Below, in pieces: positions 8,666 to 17,598 of a DNA stretch of 64,000 bases. Each line of letters begins with the position of its first letter. Positions within the stretch are counted from its first letter, which is position 1. Under the pieces are notes generated by a model that searched no databases, was not told the DNA's origin, and worked only from the letters and a program-made list of their open reading frames with translations. Source of the DNA: Thermoleophilia bacterium (GTDB lineage: Bacteria > Actinomycetota > Thermoleophilia > RBG-16-64-13); the NCBI GenBank assembly GCA_027493445.1, contig JAOSKU010000001.1, forward strand, positions 3,120,822 to 3,184,821. The letters are read 5' to 3'. Made by a program: the position numbers and the translations under genes.

Positions 8666-9712
8666 CTACTTGTTGCCCGCAAGGGTGCTCGCGTCGAGCA
8701 GAGGCACGATGGTGTCGGGGAGCACGCCCCAGGTGATGTTGGGCGAGAGCTTCTGCACGAATTCATACTGGATGACCAGCGGGTTCTGAGCCAGTGCCTG
8801 CTGCTTCAGCGTGATGGCGGCCGCCTCGCCCTGAGCCTCGATCTTCTTCTTTTCGGCCTCGGCCTGCGCGTTGATGATGGTCTGCTCTTTGATCGCCTCC
8901 TGCCTGGCGATGTTGTTCTCCTCGGTGAGGGCGTTCTGTTTGGCGATCTGCTTGGCTTCCACGGCGGCCACGTAGTCGGGAGCGAAGGTGATTCGCCGGA
9001 TCAGGTACTGGTCGATGAGCACTCCATGCTCGGAAAAGGCGCTGTCCAGCCGCTTCTGGATGAGATCCTGGGCGTCGGCCTGTCCGGTCTGGGTGTAGAG
9101 GGACTCGGCGGAGAAGGCCTTGGGCACCTCACGCGACACGGAACGAGAGAAGGCCTTGACCACATTCTCCACGACCGCGTCCATGTTGCCCACGTTCTGC
9201 GCGACCTCTGGGGAGCGCTCGGCCGGGATGCGAAACAGAACCGTGAAGGTCAGCTGCACAGTCTGACCGTCGCTGGTAGTGCTATCCACCACCCAGTCGG
9301 TGTAGTTGGCCTGGCTGGTGTCGGCGTTCTCGGAGGCTTCGTAGCTGGTGACCTTGGTGGAGTAGAGTACGACCTCGTCGAGGAAGGGCAGCTTGAAGTG
9401 GAAGCCGGGCTGGAACACCGTCTGCTGGACCTTTCCCAAGCGCTTGACCACACCGACGGTGCCCGCTTCGACCTGCGTGTAGGCGCCGACGACGGCCACG
9501 ATCAGGAAGACGGCGATCCCTAGGCCCCATCCGATGGCCCAGGGACCGGCCGCGTGCAGGCGGGCCGCTCCCGCGGGTCCGGCCTCGCGGTCCGGGGTAC
9601 CCTTGCCCTTGCGCAGCAGGCGGCTGGAGACGGAAGCCCCTTTGATCACCGAGCCGACCACCAGCGGCAGGACAACGAGGGTAAGGATGACTGCGGTGAT
9701 GAAGGTGCCCAT
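8666..9712 (-). CDS. SPFH/Band 7 (prohibitin-like) membrane protein
   Basis: A 348-residue protein. Two N-terminal hydrophobic segments (residues about 3-24 and 56-80) precede the SPFH domain (VEAGTVGVVKRLGKVQQTVFQPGFHFKLPFLDEV), followed by a long charged coiled coil (NALTEENNIARQEAIKEQ, then AQAEAEKKKIEAQGEA). Such proteins form large oligomeric rings that scaffold membrane microdomains and often modulate membrane proteases. ATG 9712 is chosen because AGGAGG lies at the right distance. A Lon-like secreted protease is encoded convergently next door; any link between the two is only an inference. Confidence 0.92.
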   Translation of the reverse strand: MGTFITAVILTLVVLPLVVGSVIKGASVSSRLLRKGKGTPDREAGPAGAARLHAAGPWAIGWGLGIAVFLIVAVVGAYTQVEAGTVGVVKRLGKVQQTVFQPGFHFKLPFLDEVVLYSTKVTSYEASENADTSQANYTDWVVDSTTSDGQTVQLTFTVLFRIPAERSPEVAQNVGNMDAVVENVVKAFSRSVSREVPKAFSAESLYTQTGQADAQDLIQKRLDSAFSEHGVLIDQYLIRRITFAPDYVAAVEAKQIAKQNALTEENNIARQEAIKEQTIINAQAEAEKKKIEAQGEAAAITLKQQALAQNPLVIQYEFVQKLSPNITWGVLPDTIVPLLDASTLAGNK

Positions 9713-9804
9713 GCTGCCTCCTGTCGGCACAGATTTTTTGACGACCTATCTATCGGTCGCGTAAGCTTGTTCCTGGAGGGAATCACCTCTCCAGAAAAGG
9801 AACG

Positions 9805-10489
9805 ATGAGAGGAGGCGGAGTGTGCGCATCTGAAACGCGGCGATGTCCGCAGTGCGGCAACCTGCAGGCGGAAGGGGAGTTCTGCGAGCGGTGCGGCACC
9901 CGCTTCCCGGAAGCCGGTCCCGCACCCACGCCCCCGGACCGGGCGCCGGCGTGACCGCACCGCCTCCGGAGCCGCCCGCCGCGGCCGCCCCTGCCCCCGG
10001 GTCGCAGACGGGCCCTTCGACTCCGCCACTGATGACAGGCGGCTACGCACCGCAGGGTGGGCAGTACCCGCCGGGGGCTCAGTACGGTCCGTATGCCTCG
10101 GGACCTGCGGGCGGGGGGGCGGCTATCAACCACCCGCCCAGTACGGGTACGCGCCCGGCTGGGGAGCACCCCCGCCCCCGCCCGAGCGTCCCCAGGGCGT
10201 GGGTTTCTTTGGTAGCCTTTTCGATCTGTCGTTCCGCCACTTCATCACCCCGAGAATGATCTCCCTGCTCTTCATCCTGTCACTGATCGGGGTGGGTCTG
10301 TGGGCCCTGGTGATGATTGTGTACGGGTTCACGGTGGGGGCGGGCACGGGATTCCTCACGTTTATTCTGGCCCTCATCTTCGTGGTTCTGGGCGTGCTCT
10401 TCTCGCGTCTTTACCTGGAGCTCGTGGTCGTGCTGTTCCGCATCGCGGAGAACACCGGGGAGCTGGTGGACCAGGGGAAGCATCAGTGA
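9805..10489 (+). CDS. Zinc-ribbon plus DUF4282 membrane protein, frameshifted
   Basis: Three frames together make one recognisable protein. The start (ATG 9805 after AAAGGA) gives a zinc ribbon with RRCPQCGNLQAEGEFCERCGTRF. A Gly/Pro/Tyr-rich linker (GGYAPQGGQYPPGAQYGPY) is read in a second frame, and the end (GFFGSLFDLSFRHFITPRM, then two hydrophobic segments) is a DUF4282 domain in a third. The switch points are near 9950 and in a run of seven G near 10112. The layout of ribbon, disordered linker and DUF4282 is common in actinobacteria. Function is unknown. The frameshifts sit at G/C runs and may be sequence errors. Confidence 0.72.
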
Positions 10490-10520
10490 CGTAGCGGAGG
10501 CGCTCGAGGGTCCCCGACGC

Positions 10521-10549
10521 GAAGGGCCGCCCGATTCGGGCGGCCCTTC
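10521..10549. terminator. GC-rich hairpin after the DUF4282 gene
   Basis: GAAGGGCCGCCCGA pairs perfectly with TCGGGCGGCCCTTC across a one-base loop, about 30 bp after the stop. There is no T-tract, which is usual in high-GC genomes. It lies between two convergent genes and can act in both directions. Confidence 0.7.
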
Positions 10550-10559
10550 GCGGAGCATC

Positions 10560-10592
10560 GGCTGCGGCGGAGCCGACTGGCTCCGCCGCAGC
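10560..10592. terminator. Second GC-rich hairpin between convergent genes
   Basis: GGCTGCGGCGGAGCC and GGCTCCGCCGCAGCC are perfect 15-bp inverted arms around the loop GACT. It lies ten bases from the first hairpin and just beyond the stop of the convergent small gene at 10604, so it most likely serves that minus-strand gene. Confidence 0.65.
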
Positions 10593-10603
10593 CCGGCAGT
10601 TCG

Positions 10604-10864
10604 TTACTCCCGAGTGAGGTACGTCTCCTGACCTCGCTGGATCACCCGCACCTCTGAGCTGTCCTCGGCTTCCAGGACCTTCCGCAAGCCCTGGACGAGC
10701 GTGACCGGCTTGCGATCTGTGCCCTCTACGAGCACCGACTCTTCCCCACTGGCCAGGAAGTCGGCCACGATCTGCTTGTAGAAGCTGGTACGCTGCCGAG
10801 AAGGCACTGATTTGGGCACCAGCGAGTACCCTTTACTACGACCCACGATCATCCTCGCTTTCAT
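10604..10864 (-). CDS. Small hypothetical protein
   Basis: An 86-residue soluble, charged protein that I do not recognise. It begins KARMIVGRSKGYSLVPKSVPSRQRTSFYKQIV and ends in a strand-rich SSEVRVIQRGQETYLTRE. It has no Cys or His cluster and no membrane segment. The start could be the ATG at 10864 or a GTG one codon earlier. The middle part (DFLASGEESVLVEGTDRKPVTLVQGLRKVL) looks like a small alpha/beta fold. Bounded by two strong hairpins downstream and its own upstream region, it appears to be a single-gene unit. Confidence 0.6.
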   Translation of the reverse strand: MKARMIVGRSKGYSLVPKSVPSRQRTSFYKQIVADFLASGEESVLVEGTDRKPVTLVQGLRKVLEAEDSSEVRVIQRGQETYLTRE

Positions 10865-10938
10865 CACGGGCTACACGGCCCAACAGAATCTCAGGCAAGA
10901 AGCAATTTACCATGGGTAGTGAGAGCTGACAACTCTTT

Positions 10939-12054
10939 TCAGACCTCTCCGGTGGACGGAGAAACGATAATCAGAATGATCGCCCACAGCCATAAGACCA
11001 CACTCGCGGGAGTCGATAGGCTCAGCGAATCCGTCATCCCGAAGACCACAAAGACAACTGTCGCTGCCATTACACCCTTCGCCATCAGTTTCTGGTTTGC
11101 ATCTCTCCCCGAGCTTTGGGCGACCGAGAGGCCCATACCTAGCAGTAGGCACACCAGCGCGCCGAGACCGAGCAACCCCAGTGTGAGTGCCGTGTCGAGA
11201 AAGATATTGTGCGCTTGCGTTACCGTGTAGGTGAGCCCCACGCTTTCGTAGGGGTAGCGAATCGGAAGCACCTCGTTTAGCACCCCGAGTCCGATCCCGG
11301 TGAAGGCGTGGTCCTGGATGCCGTTGAGGGCCGACGACCAGATGTCCAGCCGGGCCACCAGCTTGGTCCCGATCGTCTCGTCACGTATCAAGAGACCCAG
11401 GAGGTGTCCCGGTACGGAGCGGTCGACACCACTGGCCAGGGCCAAGGTTCCGGCGGCGATGCCGGGGACCCACAGCCAGCGGCGGCCAGCGGCTACGGTT
11501 ACCAGCAGCAGTGCGGCGGCAATGCCCGCCAGTGCGGCGCGGGAACCCGTCATGAAGACCACGACGGTCCCGGCGCCCACGAGTGCGCGGGCCGCGATTC
11601 GCTGCCGGCGTAGGAGCGCTCCCGATACCCGGCTGCGAGTGAAGGCGGGGGCCAGCCCGAAAGCTACGAAGGTGGCCAGAATGCCGCCTGCCTGGTTGGG
11701 CGACATTTCGCGACTCAGGATCCCGAGGGGAAGGGAGCGCAGGGAAGGCAGGGCTCCGTAAAGACCGCTCAGGAACGAGAGCTTGTATTCCGGCCAGCGG
11801 GTTCCGAGCAGCGTCAGCGCCAATACGCCGAACCCCAGCAAGAGACACGCGTCGAGCAATCGCGAGGTGGTGGAAATCCCGGCCGGCCGCTTCTTTTCCA
11901 TCCAGCCGGCGAGAATCAGCACCAGAGCCGCGCCCGCAAGCAGCTGGAGCACCGCCGGGAGGCTGGCGGAGAGGTCGGGTGTGGCCCACAGGGAGGCGAG
12001 GGAAGCCACTACGAAGAGCCAGGCCCCCAAGCGCAGTGCAAAGAACCCCCTCAA
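10939..12054 (-). CDS. O-antigen ligase/polymerase-like membrane protein
   Basis: A 371-residue protein with about ten hydrophobic segments and the typical long loop near the C-terminal third (YPYESVGLTYTVTQAHNIFLDTALTLGLLG). The H-N sequence followed by a hydrophobic helix is the Wzy_C/O-antigen-ligase hallmark. It joins or polymerises lipid-linked oligosaccharides on the outer face of the membrane. The start is a TTG (12054) that overlaps the TGA of the upstream TPR gene, so the two are translated together. A related gene lies at the left edge of the window. Genes for glycosyltransferases and UDP-glucose dehydrogenase nearby fit a surface-polysaccharide role. Confidence 0.82.
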   Translation of the reverse strand: MRGFFALRLGAWLFVVASLASLWATPDLSASLPAVLQLLAGAALVLILAGWMEKKRPAGISTTSRLLDACLLLGFGVLALTLLGTRWPEYKLSFLSGLYGALPSLRSLPLGILSREMSPNQAGGILATFVAFGLAPAFTRSRVSGALLRRQRIAARALVGAGTVVVFMTGSRAALAGIAAALLLVTVAAGRRWLWVPGIAAGTLALASGVDRSVPGHLLGLLIRDETIGTKLVARLDIWSSALNGIQDHAFTGIGLGVLNEVLPIRYPYESVGLTYTVTQAHNIFLDTALTLGLLGLGALVCLLLGMGLSVAQSSGRDANQKLMAKGVMAATVVFVVFGMTDSLSLSTPASVVLWLWAIILIIVSPSTGEV

Positions 12055-13427
12055 GGCGTCACCCCCGATGGCGGCAGCAGTTTGGTGAGCCTTTCACGAA
12101 GCGGCGGAGCCCCGGGCGTACGAAGCAGACCCTCCTTGTAGGCCGCCCGCGCATTCTCGAGGTCACCAAGCTCCAGGTACGTATCGCCCAGCGCTGCGAA
12201 CAGGTACGGTTCGCGGGTGTCGGTCGCGGCCGCCGCCAGCAGAGCGGGGAGGGCCTCGCGGGGCGCCAGGGTGCGCCAGTCGGCCAGGGCCCGGGCGGTG
12301 AGCAAGGCCGTATCGGTGGGCAGATGCTCGACCCCGGCGGCGTAGAGGTCGCGGGCCAGGGAGGTCAGGCCGTCCCGCTCGTAGATGGCTCCCAGATCGA
12401 GGTAGGCCTGCCCCAGACGGGGATCGAGGGCGACGGCTTTCTGCAGCTCCTCGATGGCCTCGCGGTGCAGGCCGGCGAGCTCCCACGACTGCCCGGCCTG
12501 CAAGTGGGCAGTCCCTGTGTCGTCGATGTCCAGGGCTTGCTCTATGAGCGCCCGTACTCGGGTGAGGGTAGCCTCTTCGTCGACCGCGATGTCCCGGCCC
12601 GAGCCGATCAACGCCTGGGCCAGCGAAAAATAGATGGCCTGGCGTTCGCGGGTTCCCGGGGGGTCGGCGTGCATCTCGGATTCGGCCCGCTCCAGGACGG
12701 GCAAGGCCTCCTGCGGCCGATCCAGGCGCAGTAGCCCCCGCCCGATGCGCAGTAGGGGGACCGCGCGACTGCCCTCGGGAGCCTGCAGGCCGTTTTCCGG
12801 TACCGCTGCCGCCTGTCCGGGCGACCCGCCACCGGATCGACCGGCTCCTCGGTCCTCCGCAGCGAAGATGCTGGACGCCGCGACCATGTACCAGTGCCAG
12901 GCGAGCTCCGGGTCGTCCGCGTCGAGGGCCGCGTCGCCGCGCGCGATCAAGAGATTGCTGGCGTCGATGAGAGCGTACACCTCCTGCGCCGCCTCCCAAT
13001 GTCCGGTGTGCGAGGCGACCTCGCCCAGCCAGAGCAGGCCGAAGCGGTCGAGCCGCCCACGGAAAAACGCACCCAACAAACGCTCGAAGGCCTCTTCGGT
13101 GGGTCTTTGGGCCGCCGCCGCTCCGTAGGTGCGCCAGAAAGAAGGACCGTCGCCCGGAGTGGCTTCAGAGGTGCCCGGGGAAGGGGAGGCGTCTTGCAGT
13201 ACCCGCTGGGCCTGCACCAGGTAGGAGGGGTCCTGGCGAACGGTGTACCGGTTGATGAGTATGCCGGCCTCGTTCACTGTCCACAGGCGCCCGATGACGG
13301 GCAGCGCCAGCAGCAGGAGCAGGCCGGCCGCGCCCGCCGCGAGCCAGACGCGCGGGGCACAGCGGGGCGAGGCGCTGCAACCATGTTCGGAGGGAGATCG
13401 GCCCGGGGGGGCCAGGAGCGTGGGCAC
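12051..13427 (-). CDS. Membrane-anchored tetratricopeptide-repeat protein
   Basis: A 458-residue protein. One N-terminal membrane helix (VWLAAGAAGLLLLLALPVIGRL) is followed by an extracytoplasmic helical array with TPR consensus in the second half: HLQAGQSWELAGLHREAIEELQKAVALDPRLGQAYLDLGAIYERDGLTSLARDLYAAG (read in parts) and a last repeat YLFAALGDTYLELGDLENARAAYKEGL. It starts at GTG 13427. The 3' end overlaps the O-antigen-ligase-like gene by four bases. TPR partners of Wzy/WaaL-type proteins are common and probably organise the glycan-handling complex; that role is inferred from the coupling. Confidence 0.85.
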   Translation of the reverse strand: MPTLLAPPGRSPSEHGCSASPRCAPRVWLAAGAAGLLLLLALPVIGRLWTVNEAGILINRYTVRQDPSYLVQAQRVLQDASPSPGTSEATPGDGPSFWRTYGAAAAQRPTEEAFERLLGAFFRGRLDRFGLLWLGEVASHTGHWEAAQEVYALIDASNLLIARGDAALDADDPELAWHWYMVAASSIFAAEDRGAGRSGGGSPGQAAAVPENGLQAPEGSRAVPLLRIGRGLLRLDRPQEALPVLERAESEMHADPPGTRERQAIYFSLAQALIGSGRDIAVDEEATLTRVRALIEQALDIDDTGTAHLQAGQSWELAGLHREAIEELQKAVALDPRLGQAYLDLGAIYERDGLTSLARDLYAAGVEHLPTDTALLTARALADWRTLAPREALPALLAAAATDTREPYLFAALGDTYLELGDLENARAAYKEGLLRTPGAPPLRERLTKLLPPSGVTP

Positions 13428-13560
13428 GTGAGCCTCCGGGAGGAGACACCTGTATGCGATGCCTCATGATACCACGGGCCCCGGCGTGACTCCCCACGCG
13501 TGTGCCGGTCGTGTACCATGGGGCTGGTGTCCGCAGGCGCTGAAGGAAGAAGGGAGCTGC

Positions 13561-15237
13561 GTGGGCACGAGCATGTGTGCACTGTTTCGGCGTACCGCAG
13601 GGTCACGGTCGTGGCCCGTGTTGGGGTGTGCGCTGGTGGGGCTCGTGGTGGTGGCGGCCGTCTTGGCCATGTGGGCGCAACCTGCCCGTGCGGCCGTCGA
13701 CGTCATGGTTGCCGACGACGCGCTGGCGCAGGCCGTGGTGGACCGGGTGAACGCGGCGCGCGCAGTGGCCGGCGAGGCCGGCGTCACCCGCAATGCGGCT
13801 CTCGACACGGCCGCCCAAGCTCACGCCGAGTACCTGGTGGCCAATGCCTCCCTGTGGGGGGCGGGTTTCTCTGCCCACCAGGAGGACCCCGGCCTGCCGG
13901 GCTTCACCGGGGTCACCTCGGCGGAACGGGTCCAACACGCGGGCTATCCCCACGAGGCCTTCATGGAAGATGTGCTGCGCCTTGAGACCTCGGCGTCTTC
14001 GGGTGACAGCCCCTGGAGCGCCGACCAGATCGTAACCAGCTGGGTCGACCCGCCGCTGCACAGACGGGCCATCTTGGAGCGCTCCGTCCTGCAAGTGGGC
14101 TTTGGGTACGCCTCGGACGGGCTGCACCACGCCTACGTGCTGGAGGCCGGTCAGGATCACCTCGCGTCTTCGTGGGCCAGCGCCGTCCAGCCGTACCCGG
14201 CCGACGGACAGCGCGACGTGCCGGTTTTCTGGTTCGAGAACGAGAGTCCCGATCCGTTTCCCGGGGTTTCAGGAGAGATCGGCTACCCGCTGACCGTGTT
14301 TCCGGTGCACGGTGGATCGGGGTTCGTGTCCGCGGAGCTGACCCTGACCCGCGTGGGCGACAGCGCCCAGATACCACTGGTGCAGAGCTCTTGGCCGGCC
14401 AACTACGCCTTCGCCGCTCGTGCGCCCCTCGTTCCGGGCACTCGCTACCACGCCGCCCTCTTCTACACGATGCGCAACCAGTATGATCAGTCCCAGACCT
14501 CCGGGGTGGTAACGTGGGAGTTCACCACGGCCGGCGATCCGGCCCCGACCACCACCACGACCACCACCGCTCCCCCGACCATCACCACGACCACCACCGC
14601 TCCCCCGACCACCACCGCTCCCCCGACCACCACCACGACCACCCGACCCCCCCTGTCCTTCACCGACGTGCCGGCTGCGCACCCATACCGGGTGGCGATC
14701 GAGGCTCTTACGGCCTTGGGAGTGGTCCAGGGCTCGTTCGATCTCCAGGGCCGGCGGGTGTTCCGACCCGATGAGGCCGTGGTGCGGCAACACTTTGCCA
14801 AGATGATCGTGGAGGGGCTCGGGCTTCCGGTGGGCGAAGGGGACGTCTGTCCTTTCCCCGACGTTGACCGCTCCGGGCCCGGAGGATTGTATCCCGACAA
14901 TTACGTGGCGGTGGCCGCGGCCTTGGGCATCACCCGGGGCACCAGTCTGTCGCCGCCCCGCTTCTCGCCCTGGCGGCACATCAGCCGGGCGCAGGCGGTG
15001 ACCATGAGCGTGCGGGCCGCGCGGTCCGAGGCACCGGACCGCTTGACAGCCCCGCCGGCTGACTACGCTGGTGTGGTACCAGCCACCGATCCCACCCACG
15101 GGGACAACCTTCGCTGGGCCGAGTACAACGGTCTACTCGAGGGCATGGACCTGGGGAGTTGGGACCCTTGGGCCGGCGCCGATCGGGGCGAGGTGGCGCA
15201 GATGCTCTGGAACCTCATCGGCCTCCTTGGGAGCTAA
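13561..15237 (+). CDS. Secreted CAP-domain protein with SLH repeats
   Basis: About 558 residues. A signal peptide (PVLGCALVGLVVVAAVLAMWAQPARA) leads to a CAP/SCP domain (VDRVNAARAVAGEAGVTRNAALDTAAQAHAEYL and later VTSWVDPPLHRRAILERSVLQVGFGY), an immunoglobulin-like region, a Thr/Pro low-complexity linker at about residues 325-365, and a C-terminal region with SLH-like repeats (FTDVPAAHPYRVAIEALTALGVVQG; YPDNYVAVAAALGITRG; LRWAEYNGLLEG). SLH repeats tether proteins to cell-wall polymers. GTG 13561 is chosen because a GAAGGAAGAAGGGAG ribosome site precedes it and the signal peptide follows. The role of CAP domains in bacterial walls is not settled. Confidence 0.88.
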   Translation: MGTSMCALFRRTAGSRSWPVLGCALVGLVVVAAVLAMWAQPARAAVDVMVADDALAQAVVDRVNAARAVAGEAGVTRNAALDTAAQAHAEYLVANASLWGAGFSAHQEDPGLPGFTGVTSAERVQHAGYPHEAFMEDVLRLETSASSGDSPWSADQIVTSWVDPPLHRRAILERSVLQVGFGYASDGLHHAYVLEAGQDHLASSWASAVQPYPADGQRDVPVFWFENESPDPFPGVSGEIGYPLTVFPVHGGSGFVSAELTLTRVGDSAQIPLVQSSWPANYAFAARAPLVPGTRYHAALFYTMRNQYDQSQTSGVVTWEFTTAGDPAPTTTTTTTAPPTITTTTTAPPTTTAPPTTTTTTRPPLSFTDVPAAHPYRVAIEALTALGVVQGSFDLQGRRVFRPDEAVVRQHFAKMIVEGLGLPVGEGDVCPFPDVDRSGPGGLYPDNYVAVAAALGITRGTSLSPPRFSPWRHISRAQAVTMSVRAARSEAPDRLTAPPADYAGVVPATDPTHGDNLRWAEYNGLLEGMDLGSWDPWAGADRGEVAQMLWNLIGLLGS

Positions 15238-15264
15238 GCCGCGCCGCGGCAGTCACGCACCGCG

Positions 15265-15343
15265 TGATGCGGCTCTGGCGGTGTCCGTGCCTCGCCCGCA
15301 CCCAGCGCACCCCGGCGGCGAGGCGTCATTCTTCAACGGCCTG
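15265..15343. repeat. MITE-like repeat, truncated copy B (right end)
   Basis: GCCTCGCCCGCACCCAGCGC is followed by the full right terminal repeat, ending CTTCAACGGCCTG and then TTAG, the preferred YTAR flank. The left end is missing. The TTAG supplies the TAA stop codon of the minus-strand gene that ends at 15344. Confidence 0.7.
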
Positions 15344-16240
15344 TTAGAGCCGGGACTGTATCGCCTTGTACTGGTCGTAAACGCGCCGGTAGTCATCACG
15401 GGCCTTGCGACCCTCGTCGAAGTACGGCAAACCGGCGTCGACGTCATCCGCCAACCACATGGCGTCGATGCCCTGGCGTGTCTGGTCGATGCGGTACTGC
15501 TGGATGTCGGCCGCCTCGAAGAGCAGCTCGTCGGCCCGCTGGTACTCCGGTGGAGGTTGGAGCTCTCCCAGGGCGACCCGGGCATCGTCGATCTGGGCGA
15601 ACAGCGATTGCAGCTCCTGGTCCACCGAGTCAGGAACCCGGGGGGCGGAAGCGTTGATCTGCTGTGCGAGCTCGGGGATGCGCGTGTCGGCGTAGGCCAG
15701 CACGGCCTCCAGTCCGTCGAGCGCCGCGACGTAGGCCTCGGTCGTTCCTTCACCGCTGGTGCCAGTCGTGACGTCCGTGGTCGTGCCGGGATCGTAGCCC
15801 GGGATGGTGGCCGTGGTACTCGCGCCGCCTTCGTCCGTTGTGGAAGCCTGGTCGTCGGCGAGCGTTTGTTCGGGCGTGGTGGCTACGGACGAGGTAGCCG
15901 TCGTGGGGCCGTCGCTGCCCGCCCGGGTGACCAGCACCGCCGCCAGTCCGCCGCCGGCCAAGATGACCACCGCAGCGGCGGCTATCAGGATGATTCCCAG
16001 CCCGCGGCCGCCTCTCTGGACCACAGGCGGCGGGGCCCACCCTACCGGGGGTTGTGGAGGCGTCTGCCCGCCGGCGGGCGGCGGAGGGGGGTCGGTTGCG
16101 CCCAGGCCGGGCCGGTCTCGGGCGGAGGCGCTTTATCCGCGGGCGGCGGGGGGTGGCGTACTGCCCCCGAGCCTGGCTCCGCAATACTTGCAGAAGGCCG
16201 CGTTGTCCGGCAGTTCCTTACCGCACGAGGGACAGTACAT
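15344..16240 (-). CDS. Zinc-ribbon membrane protein with helical extracytoplasmic domain, frameshifted
   Basis: ATG 16240, with GGAGG upstream, gives a zinc ribbon (MYCPSCGKELPDNAAFCKYCGARL). After two frame changes at C runs (near 16150 and 16090) the reading continues through a Pro-rich linker (PPPVVQRGGRGLG), a membrane helix (IILIAAAAVVILAGGGLAAVLV), a Thr-rich spacer and a 120-residue helical domain (TTEAYVAALDGLEAVLAYADTRIP to YRRVYDQYKAIQSRL). Ribbon plus helix plus exported domain is a widespread actinobacterial layout of unknown function. The last codon and stop come from the junction with repeat copy B, so the original C-terminus may have been trimmed. Confidence 0.72.
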
Positions 16241-16266
16241 GGCTACTCCTCCCCGAGTCAGAGAGC

Positions 16267-17558
16267 TCAGCCGTTGCGGACGACACCGATCCCTTCATAC
16301 CGGAAGCCCAGCCCCACGAGCACGTCGGCGTCGAGGGCGTTCCGTCCATCGATGATCACGGGTCGGGCCATCAGCTGCCTGGCCCGGGCCCAGTCGAGGT
16401 GCACGTACTCAGGCCACTCTGTGACCAGCACCCCCGCATCGGCGCCGGCAAGGGCTTCGAGGCCCGTCTTCGCGTAGCTGACCGCGGGCAGAAGCGTCTG
16501 CATGTTGGCGACCGCCACTGGGTCGCAGGCGACCACCTCCGCTCCTTCGGCCAGGAGCCTGCCGGCCAGCACGATCGACGAGGCCTCCCGGATGTCGTCG
16601 GTGTTGGGCTTGAACGCCAGACCAAGCAGGGCGATGCGCCGGCCCCGGAGCTCGTCGTTCAGGTAGTGCTTGAGCTTGCCGATGACACGCCGCTTCTGCA
16701 GCTCGTTGACTTCGATGACGGCCGTCAGGAGCTGGAAATGATAGCCGGAGTTCCCCGCCAGCTGCTTGAGGGCCGAGACGTCCTTGGGGAAGCAGCTTCC
16801 CCCGTAGCCGATGCCGGCCTGGAGGAAATCCGGTCCTATGCGCCGGTCCAGCCCCATGCCCTGGGCCACCACCCGCACATCGGCGCCGGTAGCCTCGCAG
16901 ACGTTGGCAATCTCGTTGATGAAGCTGATCTTGGTGGCCAGGAAGGCGTTCGAGGCGTACTTGATCATCTCGGCGGAGGCGACGTCGGTCGTGACCACGG
17001 TGCACTCGAGAGGAGCATAGAGGCCGGCCACCTGCTCACGTGTCGACTGGTCGGCGGCTCCCACCACTATCCGATCAGGGTGCAGGAAGTCCTGAACGGC
17101 CGACCCCTCCCGCAGGAACTCCGGGTTCGAGCAGTACGCGATGTGCCGGTAGCCGCGCTTGTCGAGCTCCGCTTGAATCGCTGCTCCCGTGCCCACTGGC
17201 ACGGTCGACTTGGTGATGAGCAGCCGTTCGCCGTCCTCGGGGGTAGGTTGGCCACCACTTGCCAGATGCGCGACAGGTCGGCGTCGCCGGAGTACGTGGG
17301 AGGCGTGTCGACGCAGATGAAGATGAAGCGGCCGTTCTGGTAGGCTGCCACAGGGTCGTCGGTGAACGATAGGCGGCTACGGCTGCCGGCCATGATCTCC
17401 ACAAGACCAGGCTCATAGATGGGGATCTCACCCTGGTTGAGGCGGCGAACCCTCTCGCCGTCGATATCCATGCCGGTGACTTCGTGGCCCAGGTGGGCCA
17501 GGCAGGCGGCGGTCACCAGACCCACGTAGCCCGCTCCGATGACGGTGACCCGACTCAC
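16267..17558 (-). CDS. ugd: UDP-glucose 6-dehydrogenase, one frameshift
   Basis: Oxidises UDP-glucose to UDP-glucuronate in two NAD-dependent steps for surface polysaccharides. The N-terminal Rossmann fold is clear (VTVIGAGYVGLVTAACLAHLGHEV; RFIFICVDTPP), as is the catalytic region with the nucleophilic Cys (QAGIGYGGSCFPKDVSALKQ) and the C-terminal nucleotide-sugar domain (IALLGLAFKPNTDDIREASS). The frame changes near 17230, in a run of five C: read in frame 1 up to VVANLP and then in another frame from LLITKSTVPVGTGAA. A one-base indel explains it. The complete length (about 430 residues) is normal. With the glycosyltransferases nearby it fits capsule or teichuronic-type glycan synthesis. 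Confidence 0.88.
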
Positions 17559-17598
17559 GGGTGCGCCTTCAGCGGGTTGCCGGACGAGGCGCCAAGTC

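Noticed and set aside
14535-14650. Separate gene in the ACC-repeat stretch
   Set aside because: It encodes the Thr/Pro linker of the CAP-SLH protein; other frames are shadows.
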